From contig NZ_CP092427.2 of NCBI RefSeq assembly GCF_022374875.2, positions 434,001 to 498,000 on the forward strand: a stretch of 64,000 nt of DNA, read 5' to 3'. A program made the translations under genes and the position numbers. Source of the DNA: Mycolicibacterium rufum. GTDB lineage: Bacteria > Actinomycetota > Actinomycetes > Mycobacteriales > Mycobacteriaceae. The notes under the pieces are model-generated. The model saw only the letters and a program-made list of their open reading frames with translations. It did not search any database and was not told where the DNA came from. How positions within the stretch are numbered: position 1 is the first letter of the stretch; every line of letters starts with the position of its first letter. Positions 33,776 through 43,269 of this stretch are shown here, in pieces.

Positions 33776-33918
33776 GGCGCGACGGCCGAACCGTCGTCGA
33801 AGGTCTCGTCGAAGTCGTCGTCGTCGGAGGTCAGTCCCCGCCAGGCATCGCGGATCACCGCCTTGATGGCGTCGGGTGTGACCGGGCTGTTGCTGAGCCA
33901 GTCCTGCAGTGCAGTCAT
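33742..33918 (-). CDS. 58-residue acidic protein, unknown
   Basis: A 58-codon frame starting at ATG 33918 with AAAGGA at good spacing upstream, and a TAGAAT -10 further up at 33984-33989. The product begins [16 protein letters not shown], has a helical middle ([13 protein letters not shown]), an acidic run ([12 protein letters not shown]), and ends [10 protein letters not shown] with a single terminal cysteine. No signal peptide. No family recognised. Its 3' end is antisense to the last 34 bases of P55. It could be a regulatory small protein or, less likely, a precursor peptide, but no modification enzymes adjoin it. Confidence 0.6.
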   Translation of the reverse strand: MTALQDWLSNSPVTPDAIKAVIRDAWRGLTSDDDDFDETFDDGSAVAPQLMGRGLERC

Positions 33919-33983
33919 GCTCTTGTCCTTTGTTCGTGCTCACCTTGCGCAACTCTTCGGTGAAAGCGCGATATTCCCGACCG

Positions 33984-33989
33984 ATTCTA
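33984..33989 (-). promoter_or_regulatory. Candidate -10 for the 58-residue protein
   Basis: TAGAAT on the minus strand, about 65 bases before ATG 33918, giving a leader of ~58 bases that includes the AAAGGA site. No convincing -35. Confidence 0.4.
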
Positions 33990-34101
33990 CGGACCAGTCC
34001 CCACCCTGGGGTCGCTCCCTCGCCCGCTGGGTGCTGTGAGAACGCCCACGGAAACCGTTGATGGACAGCGGGTAACGATCGGATAACGGTGCGGCGTCCG
34101 G

Positions 34102-35103
34102 TCAGGCTGGGATCAGGCTGAGCAGAACGTCGGGTCCGAGCGGCAGTGTCGCATCGAATCGCCAACGCTGGGCCTGGGCGATGCTGAGCACCCCGACGTC
34201 GTCGACGGCGCTGATCGGACCGCCCAGCAGGATCGGGGCGACATAGGCCAGGATGCGGTCGATCACCCCGGCCCGCAGGAAGGCTCCGGCCAGCGTGGGG
34301 CCGCCCTCGAGCAGCACGTCGGTGCGGTCCGACAGTGCCTGGATCACCTCGCGGGGGTCGCGGGTGCGGATCACCATGGTGCGCGAGTCGTCGTTGAGAA
34401 TCGTTGCGTCAGGCGAAATCTCACGCATACCGACGACGACGCGCAGGGGCTGCCGGTTGGCCAGGGTGCCGTCGGGCAGTCGAGCGGTCAGCGCCGGGTC
34501 GTCAACGAACACGGTGCCGGTCCCCACGACGATGGCATCGGCGGCCGCGCGGCGGCGATGCACGTCCGCGCGGGCGGCCTCACTGGTGATCCACTGGCTC
34601 GAACCGTCGGCGGCCGCACTGCGGCCGTCCACACTGGTCGCGAATTTCCATGTCACATGGGGCATTCCGGTGCGCTGCTTGTGCAGCCACTCGCGCAGCG
34701 GCCCACCCGCGGCGGCGTCGGCGCACACCCCGGGGGTCACCCGCACACCCGAGGCCGACAGCCGCGCCGCCCCACCGGCGGCCACCGGATTCGGATCGGC
34801 CACGGCGAACGCGACGTTCGCGACGCCCGCGGCGAGCAGCGCGTCCACGCAGGGCGGGGTACGCCCGACATGGTTGCACGGCTCCAACGTCACCACCGCC
34901 GTGCCGCCGGCCGCCCGCTCCCCCGCCCGGCGCAGCGCCAGCACCTCCGCGTGCGGTCCACCGGGCGGTTCTGTCGCGCCGACACCGGCGATCTCGCCAT
35001 CGGCATCCAGGATGACCGCGCCCACCGGCGGATTGGGATACGTTGTGCCCTTGACCTTTTCCGCCTGTTCGAGGGCCACGGCCATCGCCGCGTCGAGGTT
35101 CAC
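34102..35103 (-). CDS. ribD: Riboflavin biosynthesis deaminase/reductase RibD
   Basis: A 333-aa bifunctional enzyme. The N-terminal deaminase domain has the zinc site HAEVLAL and [13 protein letters not shown]; the C-terminal reductase has [14 protein letters not shown] and [13 protein letters not shown]. It carries out the two steps between GTP cyclohydrolase II and lumazine synthase. ATG 35103 overlaps the rpe stop (ATGA), so it is co-translated with rpe, as in M. tuberculosis (rpe-ribG). Confidence 0.96.
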   Translation of the reverse strand: MNLDAAMAVALEQAEKVKGTTYPNPPVGAVILDADGEIAGVGATEPPGGPHAEVLALRRAGERAAGGTAVVTLEPCNHVGRTPPCVDALLAAGVANVAFAVADPNPVAAGGAARLSASGVRVTPGVCADAAAGGPLREWLHKQRTGMPHVTWKFATSVDGRSAAADGSSQWITSEAARADVHRRRAAADAIVVGTGTVFVDDPALTARLPDGTLANRQPLRVVVGMREISPDATILNDDSRTMVIRTRDPREVIQALSDRTDVLLEGGPTLAGAFLRAGVIDRILAYVAPILLGGPISAVDDVGVLSIAQAQRWRFDATLPLGPDVLLSLIPA

Positions 35104-35795
35104 CGCGCGAAATGCGGGGCTGCCGCCGCGGCCTGGTTGCGCAGCGACTGCACGGCCTGCGCGGGGTCGTCGGCGCTGTAGACCGCCGAGCCCGCCACGA
35201 AGCAGTCCACCCCGGCTTCGGCGGCGGCCTCGATCGTGTCGGCGTTGATGCCGCCGTCGATCTCGATGAGGATCGTCAGCTCGCCCGCGTCGACGAGGCG
35301 CCGCACGATGCCCACCTTGGGCAGCACTTCGGCGATGAACTTCTGCCCGCCGAAACCGGGTTCGACCGACATCACCAGCAGCGTGTCGAAGTCGCGCAGG
35401 ATCTCAAGATACGGGTCCACCGGGGTGCCCGGTTTGACGGCCAGGCCGGCCTTGGCCCCCGCGGCGCGGATGTCGCGGGCCACGGCAATCGGATCGTCGG
35501 TGGCCTCGGCATGGAAGGTGACGTTGTGCGCGCCGGCCTCGGCGTACGGCGGTGCCCACCGGCCCGGGTCGTCGATCATCAGGTGGCAGTCCATCGGGAT
35601 GTCGGTGACCTTGAGCAGCGACTCGACGACGGGCAGCCCGAGCGTGAGATTGGGCACGAAATGGTTGTCCATGACGTCGACGTGCAGCCAGTCCGCGCCC
35701 TGGACCGCGGCGGCCTCGTCGGCGAGCCGGGCGAAATCGGCGGCCAGGATGGACGGGGCGATCAGCGGGGCGGTGCGGGCGTGCTGTCCGGGCAT
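35100..35795 (-). CDS. rpe: Ribulose-phosphate 3-epimerase
   Basis: A 231-aa TIM-barrel epimerase interconverting ribulose 5-phosphate and xylulose 5-phosphate. Metal and catalytic motifs are present: [35 protein letters not shown] and IEIDGGIN. It starts 9 bases after the rsmB stop and runs into ribD through ATGA. Although it lies in the fmt-rsmB-rpe-ribD row, a -10 hexamer overlapping the rsmB stop may give rpe-ribD a separate transcript. Confidence 0.97.
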   Translation of the reverse strand: MPGQHARTAPLIAPSILAADFARLADEAAAVQGADWLHVDVMDNHFVPNLTLGLPVVESLLKVTDIPMDCHLMIDDPGRWAPPYAEAGAHNVTFHAEATDDPIAVARDIRAAGAKAGLAVKPGTPVDPYLEILRDFDTLLVMSVEPGFGGQKFIAEVLPKVGIVRRLVDAGELTILIEIDGGINADTIEAAAEAGVDCFVAGSAVYSADDPAQAVQSLRNQAAAAAPHFAR

Positions 35796-35801
35796 GGGGT
35801 C

Positions 35802-35807
35802 AGCCTA
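35802..35807 (-). promoter_or_regulatory. -10 element of rpe (leaderless), overlapping the rsmB stop codon
   Basis: TAGGCT on the minus strand, 6 bases before ATG 35795. The TAG of the hexamer is the stop codon of rsmB (35807-35805). Confidence 0.55.
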
Positions 35808-37193
35808 TCGGGGGCCCGTCACCCGCAGGGCGGCGGCGAACATCGCGTCGGTGCCGTGCCGGTGCGGCCAGAGCTGGACCGACAGGCCGTCCCCGGTGTC
35901 GGCCGCCGGTTCGAACAGCGGGCGCGTGTCCAGCGCGGTGACGGGATGGCGGCGCAGCGCGTCGGCCACCACCCCGGTGGTCTCGGCCAGGTGCGGCGAA
36001 CACGTCGCATACAGCACGACACCGCCGGGCCGGGTCAGCCGGATCGCCGAGGCGAGGAGTTCGCGCTGCAGTTTGGCCAGCGGTGCCACATCGCCGGGCT
36101 GACGGCGCCAGCGTGCCTCGGGCCGGCGGCGCAGTGCGCCGAGCCCGGTGCACGGGGCGTCGACGAGGACGCGGTCGAAACCCGGCGTCAGGCCCGGGTC
36201 GCGCCCGTCCACCCGGACCACGTCGACGGGCAGGCCGCGGGTGTTCTGCTCGACCAGCTCGGCGCGCCGGGGTGCGGGCTCCACCGCGGTGACGCGGGCG
36301 CCGGCCGGCTCCCCCAGGGCGGCCAGCAGTGCGGTCTTGCCGCCCGGTCCGGCGCACAGATCCAGCCACCGGCCGCCGTCGGGGCCGTCGAGTTCGGCCA
36401 GCGTCACCGCCCGCGCGACCAGCTGACTGCCCTCGTCCTGCACCAACGCCCGACCGTCCCGGACCGGGGCCAATCCGCCCGGGTCGCCCTCGGTCAGGTG
36501 GACCGCGTACGGCGAGTACGGCCCGACCGTGCCGCCGACCTGCTCGGCCAGCTCGGCTGCGGTCATTGCTCCCGGCCGGGCCACCAGGTTCACCTCGGGG
36601 CGGGCATCGTCACTGGCGAGCAGGGCCGCCAGCTCGTGGGCGCGTGCGCCGAGCGCGTCGGTGAACGCCTGCGCGACCCATCGCGGGTGGGCGTGCACGA
36701 ACGCGAGGTGCCCGACGGGATCGGTGGCGGCGGGCGGGGCCAGCTCGGCCACCCAGGACGCCTCGTCGCGGCGGGCGATGGTGCGCAGCACACCGTTGAC
36801 GAAACCCGCACGCGCGGTGTCGAATTCGATCCCGGCCTGCTCGACGGTGGTGGACACGGCGGCATGGTCGTCGACGCGGGTGCGCAGGATCTGGTAGGCG
36901 CCGAGGCGCAACAGGTCCAGCAGCACCGGATCGATCCGGTCGACGGGTCGGCCCGCGGCGGCCGCGATGACCGCGTCGAGCAGCCCACGGGCGCGGCACG
37001 TGCCGTAGGTCAGCTCGGTCGCGAACGCCGCGTCGCGACCGGTGATCCCGCGGTCCCTGAGCATCCCGGGCAGTGCCAGGTTGGCGTAGGCGTCCTTCTC
37101 GGACACCGCGCGCAGCACGTCGAACGCTGCCCGACGGGCCGGGTCGAGGGGGGTGCGCCGCTGCGGGCGGCGCTTTCCCGGCGGGCGCGTCAT
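35805..37193 (-). CDS. rsmB: 16S rRNA (cytosine-967-C5) methyltransferase RsmB
   Basis: A 462-aa RsmB (Fmu). The N-terminal ~150 residues are NusB-like ([28 protein letters not shown]). The rest is a SAM-dependent m5C methyltransferase with [15 protein letters not shown], the release/catalytic cysteines in [15 protein letters not shown] and [13 protein letters not shown] 37193 overlaps the fmt stop by ATGA; the longer frame upstream is fmt antisense-like. Second gene of the fmt-rsmB pair. Confidence 0.96.
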   Translation of the reverse strand: MTRPPGKRRPQRRTPLDPARRAAFDVLRAVSEKDAYANLALPGMLRDRGITGRDAAFATELTYGTCRARGLLDAVIAAAAGRPVDRIDPVLLDLLRLGAYQILRTRVDDHAAVSTTVEQAGIEFDTARAGFVNGVLRTIARRDEASWVAELAPPAATDPVGHLAFVHAHPRWVAQAFTDALGARAHELAALLASDDARPEVNLVARPGAMTAAELAEQVGGTVGPYSPYAVHLTEGDPGGLAPVRDGRALVQDEGSQLVARAVTLAELDGPDGGRWLDLCAGPGGKTALLAALGEPAGARVTAVEPAPRRAELVEQNTRGLPVDVVRVDGRDPGLTPGFDRVLVDAPCTGLGALRRRPEARWRRQPGDVAPLAKLQRELLASAIRLTRPGGVVLYATCSPHLAETTGVVADALRRHPVTALDTRPLFEPAADTGDGLSVQLWPHRHGTDAMFAAALRVTGPR

Positions 37194-38116
37194 GTGGCCG
37201 CGCCGATCTCGTCGAGCCGCGCACCGCGGGCCCAGTCCGCGGCGTTCATCGATTTCTTGCCCGGCGGCTGCACGGTCTGCAGCTGCACCGCGCCCGAGCC
37301 GGTGCCGACCCGCACGTGCTTCTTGTCCACCGCGAGCTGTCCGGGTCCGAGGTCGGCGTCGTCGACCACCGCCACGGGACCCACCTTGACGCGGTCCTCG
37401 CCGATCATCGTCCACGCGCCCGGGTTCGGGGTGACGGCGCGGATCCGACGGTCGATGACGTGCGCGGGCAGGTCCCACCGGATGCGCGCATCGTCGACGG
37501 TGATCTTCGGTGCCACGCTGACGCCGTCGGCCGGTTGGGGGACCGCGGTCAAGGTTCCGTCGGCGATGCCGTCCATGGTCGCCTCGAGCAGGCCCGCGCC
37601 GGCCTGCGACAGCCGGTCGAGTAGGTCGCCGGCGGTGTCGGTGGGCCTGATGGTCTCGGTGACGACGCCGTAGACGGGGCCGGAATCGAGGCTGCGTTCG
37701 ATCTGGAACGTGGTGGCGCCGGTGACCTCGTCGCCCGCGGCGATCGCGGCCTGCACCGGGGCCGCGCCGCGCCAGGCGGGCAGGATCGAGAAGTGCAGGT
37801 TCACCCAGCCGTGGGCGGGCACCGCGAGCAGATCGTCGCCGAGCAGCGCCCCGTAGGCGACCACCGCGCAGCAGTCCGGCGCCAGCGCGGCCAGTTCGGC
37901 GACGAACTCGGCCGAGTTGGGCCGCTGCGGGCGCAGCACCGGGATCCCGTGCTCGAGCGCGAGCTGCGCCACCGGCGACGGGGCGGGGCGGCCCCGGCGG
38001 CCCGCGGCGGCGTCGGGGCGGGTCAGCACCGCGACGACGTCGTGGCGGTGTGACGACAGGAGCCGACGCAGGGACGGGAGGGCCGGTTCCGGAGTACCGG
38101 CGAACACGAGACGCAC
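37190..38116 (-). CDS. fmt: Methionyl-tRNA formyltransferase
   Basis: A 308-aa enzyme formylating initiator Met-tRNA. The N-terminus is [15 protein letters not shown]. The catalytic region has [21 protein letters not shown] and [14 protein letters not shown], and the C-terminal tRNA-binding domain includes [12 protein letters not shown] and PNPGAWT. The GTG start at 38116 lies 6 bases after TAGACT, so it can be made from its own leaderless mRNA despite a gap of only 23 bases from lemA. Confidence 0.97.
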   Translation of the reverse strand: MRLVFAGTPEPALPSLRRLLSSHRHDVVAVLTRPDAAAGRRGRPAPSPVAQLALEHGIPVLRPQRPNSAEFVAELAALAPDCCAVVAYGALLGDDLLAVPAHGWVNLHFSILPAWRGAAPVQAAIAAGDEVTGATTFQIERSLDSGPVYGVVTETIRPTDTAGDLLDRLSQAGAGLLEATMDGIADGTLTAVPQPADGVSVAPKITVDDARIRWDLPAHVIDRRIRAVTPNPGAWTMIGEDRVKVGPVAVVDDADLGPGQLAVDKKHVRVGTGSGAVQLQTVQPPGKKSMNAADWARGARLDEIGAAT

Positions 38117-38122
38117 CGGGCC

Positions 38123-38128
38123 AGTCTA
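38123..38128 (-). promoter_or_regulatory. -10 element of fmt (leaderless)
   Basis: TAGACT on the minus strand, 6 bases before GTG 38116, in the short lemA-fmt gap. Confidence 0.6.
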
Positions 38129-38139
38129 GGAAGGAGGCC

Positions 38140-38676
38140 TCAGCGCGGCGTCTGGTAGTACTCCCTCTCCCCGACCTTGGTCATCGGCGCGACGAACATC
38201 CACGGGATCGTGGTGAGCAACCGGTTCAGGGTGGCCGCCGCGTCGTTGTAGTACTGACGCGCGAAGGCCAACTTGTCCTCGGTGTCGGCGAGGTTGCGCT
38301 GCAGATCCAGGAAGTTGTTCGACGAATTGAGCTGCGGATAGCTCTGTCCGAGGGCCAGCAGCGGCGCCAGCGCCGAGTCGAGTTGCTTCTCGGCCGCCCC
38401 GCGTTCGGCCACCGAGCCGCCCGAGGTGGCCGAGGTCAGCGCCGCCCTTGCGTCGGTGACGCGGTCGAGGATGGCCTGCTCGTGGGTGGCGAAAGTCTGC
38501 ACGGTGTGCACGAGGGCGGAGATCAGCGACGCGCGCCGGGTCAGTTCGACGTCGATACCGGACAACGCCTCGGCCACGCGGACATCGGCGGACCGGATCT
38601 TGTTGTAGCCGGCCACATATCCGATCAGGACCAGTACCACCAGCACCAGCACCACGACGAGCAGGAACGTCACCAT
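38140..38676 (-). CDS. lemA: LemA family membrane protein
   Basis: A 178-aa LemA-type protein: one N-terminal transmembrane helix (residues ~2-22, Val/Leu-rich), YNKIRSADVRVAEALSGIDVELTRRASLI, and a helical domain ending NRLLTTIPWMFVAPMTKVGEREYYQTPR. LemA proteins are single-span proteins of uncertain role, often beside DUF2207 or TPM proteins, as here. ATG 38676 overlaps the DUF2207 gene by 7 bases; the longer frame is antisense-like. Confidence 0.92.
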   Translation of the reverse strand: MVTFLLVVVLVLVVLVLIGYVAGYNKIRSADVRVAEALSGIDVELTRRASLISALVHTVQTFATHEQAILDRVTDARAALTSATSGGSVAERGAAEKQLDSALAPLLALGQSYPQLNSSNNFLDLQRNLADTEDKLAFARQYYNDAAATLNRLLTTIPWMFVAPMTKVGEREYYQTPR

Positions 38677-40502
38677 GATCCGCCTCCTCCACCGCCACCG
38701 CCGCCGCCACCACCGCCGCCACTGAACCCGCCACCGCCGCCGCTCGACGAGGAGGACGACTGAGAGGCGGTGTAGGCGCCGATCGACGAGGACAGGGCCG
38801 ATTCGAAACTGTCGAAGTCGGCACCACCGGAGCTGCCCGCCACGCCCCAGGTCGATGACGGGCTCGAGGTGGTGTACCAATCCGGTTGCGGTGCAGCGGT
38901 GTTGGTGTACGCCTCGTACTTCTTGGCCCACGCGGCGGCGACCCCCGCAGCGACGGCGAACGGCACGTAGGCGATGTAGAGGTCCTTGCGCGCCGAGAAG
39001 TCGAAGCGGGTCTCGGCCGAGTCGGTGGCCAGCATGCGGTGGAATCCGCCTGCGCGCGACCACAGTTCGCGTCCGGCCGGGGTACGCCGGGTCCCCACCC
39101 CGTCACGCCAGGAGCCGGCGGACAACAGGAAGAACACCGCGAAGGGCAGCGCCCACATCGTGGTCGGGAACCCCCAGCGGAAGAACCCGCAGATCATCAG
39201 CAGGAACGCGACCGCGTTGGCGGCGCGCAGCCACAACTCCTTCTTGCGGGCCACCATCAGCCCCGAGTCGATCGCCCACTTCTGCACGGCCGCGGCCATG
39301 TCGGTCTTGGCCTTGTTGAGCTTCTCCCCCGATTTCGCGGTCTTCTTCGCGGCGAACTCGCTGCCGGCGTTGATCAGTTTCAGCCGGGATGCGACCGCCC
39401 GGCTGACCGGGTCGACGCCGGACCACTGTCCCGCCTGGGCGATGCTGCGGATGTTCCATTGTTTGTCGTTGACCTGGTGCAGCGTGATGAGGTCCTGCTC
39501 GGCGAGGTAAAACAGCGTCGCGGTCAACCCGTTCTTGGGCACCGACTCGGTGCGGATGTACTCCAGCTGCACCGGCCCCAGCCCCGGCGGCGGCGCGTAC
39601 TGGAGCGGGAACCCCGGCGAGCGCTCCAGCACGCTGCGGAACCACAGCACCGCCACGGCGCCGAAGGCCAGGGTCAGACCGAGCACCCACAGCACGGCGG
39701 TGACCGACTGCCCGAGGACCCGGTCCCAGGTGTAGGGCCACGGCAGGCTCAGCCGCGCCGGCGTGGGCACGTCGACTCCGGCGCGCAGGGTCACCGGGGT
39801 GCGCGGGGGCAGCCCCGAGGCCGTGGCCACCACGGTGTCACCGCCGGCCCGCAGCGTGTCGCAGGGCCTGCCGACATCGAAGCCGACCGAACACTGCACG
39901 GTGCCGACGGCGCCGGGCAGCGTCACCGTGATGTCGGCCCGGTCGATGCGGTTGTTCCACGAGGGGGCGATGACGTTCCAGAAGAAAACCGAGGGGGACG
40001 GGGCCGACGATCCGACGGCCTTCGCGAACCGCCGGCCGGCACCCGTGCTGCCGGGGTCGAGCACGCCGGGAATGCGGTAGCGGAGTTCGAACACGTGGGT
40101 GCCGTCGCTGAGCGTGCGGTCGGGGTCGCCGATCTTGGCCACGCGGAAGCGTTTCCCGTCCTCCCACAGCATCTGGTAGGGCACCGGCTGCCCGTCGAGC
40201 AGGATCGAGGTGACCTCGGGCTTCTGCCGGACGTGAGAGTCGTTCTGGTTGGCCACATCCCAGTAGCGGAAGATGCCGTGCCGATCGGTGCTGTAGAACT
40301 GCGTGGTGATCGTCTCGACGGCGGTCATGTCCCCGGCGCCGTCGACGGTGGCGTTCATGGAGAAGTCGCTGATCACCACCGGGTCCTCCCCCGGGGTGCC
40401 TGCCGAGCCGCCGCCGGCGAACACCACCGGCCACAGCAGCCCTAATGCGATGAGCAGCAGCGGGATCGCCGCCTTGAGAAGACGCCCCACCGACATGCGC
40501 AT
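38670..40502 (-). CDS. DUF2207 membrane protein with poly-glycine tail
   Basis: A 610-aa protein: N-terminal signal/anchor ([23 protein letters not shown] in pieces), an extracytoplasmic DUF2207 domain (VISDFSMNATVDGAGDMTAVETI, GIFRYWDV), a membrane span near residue 270, a cytoplasmic segment, two further spans near 425-455, and a C-terminal Ser/Gly tail ending SW after a run of about 14 glycines. The Gly tail with terminal SW is typical of the DUF2207/TPM group. It is paired with lemA by overlap. ATG 40502 overlaps the priA stop by one base; GTG 40505 is an alternative. Envelope role is inferred, mechanism unknown. Confidence 0.9.
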   Translation of the reverse strand: MRMSVGRLLKAAIPLLLIALGLLWPVVFAGGGSAGTPGEDPVVISDFSMNATVDGAGDMTAVETITTQFYSTDRHGIFRYWDVANQNDSHVRQKPEVTSILLDGQPVPYQMLWEDGKRFRVAKIGDPDRTLSDGTHVFELRYRIPGVLDPGSTGAGRRFAKAVGSSAPSPSVFFWNVIAPSWNNRIDRADITVTLPGAVGTVQCSVGFDVGRPCDTLRAGGDTVVATASGLPPRTPVTLRAGVDVPTPARLSLPWPYTWDRVLGQSVTAVLWVLGLTLAFGAVAVLWFRSVLERSPGFPLQYAPPPGLGPVQLEYIRTESVPKNGLTATLFYLAEQDLITLHQVNDKQWNIRSIAQAGQWSGVDPVSRAVASRLKLINAGSEFAAKKTAKSGEKLNKAKTDMAAAVQKWAIDSGLMVARKKELWLRAANAVAFLLMICGFFRWGFPTTMWALPFAVFFLLSAGSWRDGVGTRRTPAGRELWSRAGGFHRMLATDSAETRFDFSARKDLYIAYVPFAVAAGVAAAWAKKYEAYTNTAAPQPDWYTTSSPSSTWGVAGSSGGADFDSFESALSSSIGAYTASQSSSSSSGGGGGFSGGGGGGGGGGGGGGSW

Positions 40503-42502
40503 CACCCTATGTGCAACGGGTCGATCTGGATGCGAACCGGCTCATGATCATGGCGGGCACTTTGCACCGCGCCGGCCTTGCGCAGCGCCGCCGACAGCGC
40601 CAGGCCGTCGTGGCGCGGCACCCGGGCCAGCATCCGGATTACCGGGTGCTCGTCGGCCACACCGGGCGGTCTGCGGACGCCCACCGGCAGGTCGACCGGC
40701 CCCAGCAGGTCGACCCCGCCGGGCACCACGATGCCGGCCAGCAGCGCGGTGAGCGCGTCCGAGGTGCCGTCGATCGCGGCCATGTGCACGGCAGGGGGCA
40801 GTCCCACCTCGGTCCGCGCGTCGAGTTCGGCATCGGCGTGACCGACGGGATCCCACCGGATCAGGGCCTGCACGGTCGGGATCGCCGATTCCGCCACCAC
40901 GGCGACGACGCCACCGTCGGCGCGGCTGCGGACCAGCGCCGCGGCCGCCATCCAGCGCCGGAGCGTGTCCTCCGCCGCGCGCAAGTCTTGGCGGCCGAGC
41001 AACGCCCAGCTGTCGAGCAGCAGCGCGGCGCCGTACCCGTCCTCGGCCGCCGGCTCGACGCCAGGCGTCGCGACCACCAGCGCGGGACGCGACGGCACCG
41101 ATGCGACGACGGCGTCGCCGCCGGAGGTGACCACCGCGACGCCGGGGAACGCCCGGCCCAGTTCCTCGGCGGTGCGGCGGGCGCCGACGACGACCGCGCG
41201 CACCGAGTCGGCGCCGCACCGGGCGCAGCGCAGCGACAGCTCTTCTCGTCCGCACCACCGGCACACCGCTCCGGCCGCGTCACGCCCGGGTAGCGACAGC
41301 GGTCCGGTGCAGTGCCGGCAGCGGGCGATGGTGCGGCACCGGGCGCACGCCAGCGCGGGCACGTACCCGCGCCGGGGCACCTGGACGAGCACCGGGGCCC
41401 CGGCGGCCAGCGCCCGTCGGGCCGCGTCCAGTGCCATCGACGGCAGCCGGGCGGTCCGGGCAGCGGCGTCGCGTTCCTGCGCGTAGGCACTGTCCTCGAG
41501 GGCGAGCACCCGGGGTGCGCAGGCCCGCACGGCCTGCCGCGACGCGGTCAGATCGTGCGCCCACCCGCTGCGCACCAGCGCCTGCGACTCGGCGGTGCGC
41601 GCGTAGCCGCCGATCACCGCGGCGCAGCGCAGCTGGTGGGCGCGCAGCATCGCCACGTCGCGGGCATGCGGATACGGCGCCCGCGGCTCGGACAGCGAGT
41701 CGTCGCCGTCGTCCCACAGCAGCACCAGACCGAGCTCGGCCACCGGCGCGAACACCGCGCTGCGCGTGCCGATGACCAGCCGTGCGTCCCCGCGCAGCAC
41801 CGCCAGCCACCGCCGGTAGCGCTCCGACGGGCCCAGACCCGCCGACAGTGCGACCACCCGCTGCGGGTCCACCCGCTCGGCGCAGGCGACCGCCAGCCGG
41901 TCCACGTCGCGCTGATCGGGGACCACCGCGAGGACCGATCGGCCTGCGTTCACCGTCACCGCCGCCGCTTCGGCCAGCCGGTCGGCCCACGACTCCCCCG
42001 GCAGCGCCTGCCACACCGCGCGGGCCGCGCGACCGTCCTGCAGTGCGGCGACGAACTGGGCACCGCCGCTGTAGGCCGACCAGCCCGTGGTGTCGACGGG
42101 CGCGGGCACGAACGGCTCGAGCACGGCGGGCGGGCGCTTCTCGACGGTGGCGTGCCGGGGCGGGATGGCCAGCCGCAGCACGTCGGCGCGGGTGCCCGCG
42201 TACCGGGCCGCGACTGCGTCGACCAGGCGGCGCACGTCGTGGGTCAGCACCGGCTCGGCGGACACCACCTTCTCCAGCCAGCCGAGCTTGCCGGCGTGGT
42301 CGGTGTCCGACCGCCGCTCCAGCACGAAGGCGTCGACCAGGCGACCGTGGAAGCGGACCTTGACGCGGACGCCGGGCTGGGCGTCGTCGGACTGCTCGGC
42401 CGCGACGAGGTAGTCGAAGTCTCGGTCCAGATGCGGCACCGTCAGCATCGGCAGCACCCGGGCGATCGGCTCGTGCTCGGCGGCCTGCCGGGCGCCGGTC
42501 AC
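40502..42502 (-). CDS. priA: PriA-like primosomal protein with degenerate helicase motor
   Basis: A 666-aa PriA homologue. The zinc-binding region is intact, with eight cysteines between about residues 390 and 435 ([29 protein letters not shown]). However, the first helicase domain has no Walker A: where GVTGSGKT is expected the sequence runs [14 protein letters not shown], and the DEEH box is replaced by WDDGDDS. ATP-driven unwinding is therefore unlikely, while DNA binding or primosome scaffolding may persist; actinobacterial PriA proteins are known to be like this. GTG 42502 forms GTGA with the YhhN stop; a longer Arg/Gly-rich frame upstream is rejected. Confidence 0.92.
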   Translation of the reverse strand: MTGARQAAEHEPIARVLPMLTVPHLDRDFDYLVAAEQSDDAQPGVRVKVRFHGRLVDAFVLERRSDTDHAGKLGWLEKVVSAEPVLTHDVRRLVDAVAARYAGTRADVLRLAIPPRHATVEKRPPAVLEPFVPAPVDTTGWSAYSGGAQFVAALQDGRAARAVWQALPGESWADRLAEAAAVTVNAGRSVLAVVPDQRDVDRLAVACAERVDPQRVVALSAGLGPSERYRRWLAVLRGDARLVIGTRSAVFAPVAELGLVLLWDDGDDSLSEPRAPYPHARDVAMLRAHQLRCAAVIGGYARTAESQALVRSGWAHDLTASRQAVRACAPRVLALEDSAYAQERDAAARTARLPSMALDAARRALAAGAPVLVQVPRRGYVPALACARCRTIARCRHCTGPLSLPGRDAAGAVCRWCGREELSLRCARCGADSVRAVVVGARRTAEELGRAFPGVAVVTSGGDAVVASVPSRPALVVATPGVEPAAEDGYGAALLLDSWALLGRQDLRAAEDTLRRWMAAAALVRSRADGGVVAVVAESAIPTVQALIRWDPVGHADAELDARTEVGLPPAVHMAAIDGTSDALTALLAGIVVPGGVDLLGPVDLPVGVRRPPGVADEHPVIRMLARVPRHDGLALSAALRKAGAVQSARHDHEPVRIQIDPLHIG

Positions 42503-43227
42503 TCCACGGATCCGGCCGGCCGGCGAAACAGCAGGCCCGCGGTGATCAGCAGCAGCGAGGCGGCGTAGAACCACCAGATCGGCACCGCCAACGCCTCGCT
42601 GCGCAGGACGAACTTGCTGATCCCGATCATCGCGTCGGAGGCGGCGAAGCACACCGCGCCCAGCGCCGTCCACGGCGTCGGCAGGTCGGCCAGCAGCGCG
42701 GCGCACACCATCGCGCCCAGCACGGCGATGTACACGGTCACCGGGACGGCCATGCCCTCGGCGATCAGCCGCGGCCAGAACCACACCAGCAGGGCCGCAC
42801 ACGCGACCACGATGACCGCGGCCGCCGCCGATCTGGCCGGGGTGACGACCACCAGGGGCAGCAGCGCGGCCAGAAAGCACAGGTGCGCGATCAGGAACGC
42901 GGCCAGCCCCAGCACGAACGACGGCTCCCACCACGGCATCGCGAGCAGGAAGTCGCCCGCCGCCGAGAACACCAGCGCGCCGACCAGCCAGCGCCGCTCC
43001 CGGGCGACCGGATGGGTGGCCGCCGCGGCGGCGAGCAGCACCGCGGCCAGGGCCTTGACCGCGGGCTGGGCCGCGAACCGACCGGTCAGCTCGGCGCCCG
43101 CCGGCACCTGCGTGGCGGTGACGATGAGGAACACGCCGTAACCCGCCGCCACCGCCGCCGCGGCAGCCCACAGCGCGCGGGCACGCGGATCGGTGCGGCG
43201 CCCGGTCATCGGGATCGGCGGGGTCAT
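42499..43227 (-). CDS. YhhN family lysoplasmalogenase-like membrane protein
   Basis: A 242-aa protein with about eight hydrophobic segments and the YhhN/TMEM86 features: [11 protein letters not shown] near residue 88, [11 protein letters not shown], and [14 protein letters not shown] near 196. Characterised relatives hydrolyse the vinyl-ether bond of lysoplasmalogens; the bacterial substrate is unclear. GTGA coupling links it to priA. ATG 43227 lies 6 bases after TAGGTT. Confidence 0.88.
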   Translation of the reverse strand: MTPPIPMTGRRTDPRARALWAAAAAVAAGYGVFLIVTATQVPAGAELTGRFAAQPAVKALAAVLLAAAAATHPVARERRWLVGALVFSAAGDFLLAMPWWEPSFVLGLAAFLIAHLCFLAALLPLVVVTPARSAAAAVIVVACAALLVWFWPRLIAEGMAVPVTVYIAVLGAMVCAALLADLPTPWTALGAVCFAASDAMIGISKFVLRSEALAVPIWWFYAASLLLITAGLLFRRPAGSVE

Positions 43228-43233
43228 GGGCAG

Positions 43234-43239
43234 AACCTA
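43234..43239 (-). promoter_or_regulatory. -10 element of the YhhN gene (leaderless)
   Basis: TAGGTT on the minus strand, 6 bases before ATG 43227, back-to-back with the hydrolase promoter in a 42-base gap. Confidence 0.6.
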
Positions 43240-43256
43240 CTAAAACGGGGGGACGC

Positions 43257-43262
43257 TACCGT
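43257..43262 (+). promoter_or_regulatory. -10 element of the alpha/beta hydrolase gene (leaderless)
   Basis: TACCGT, 7 bases before ATG 43270. It decides for ATG 43270 over GTG 43261, which lies in the hexamer. Confidence 0.6.
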
Positions 43263-43269
43263 GTGGGCC

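Noticed and set aside
33919..34165. Longer minus-strand frame covering the 58-residue gene in another frame
   Set aside because: It crosses the ribD end and reads through the ribosome site of the small gene, with no start signal of its own.
38677..38760. GCC/CCG-rich simple repeat
   Set aside because: It is the coding sequence for the glycine/serine tail of the DUF2207 protein, not a separate repeat element.
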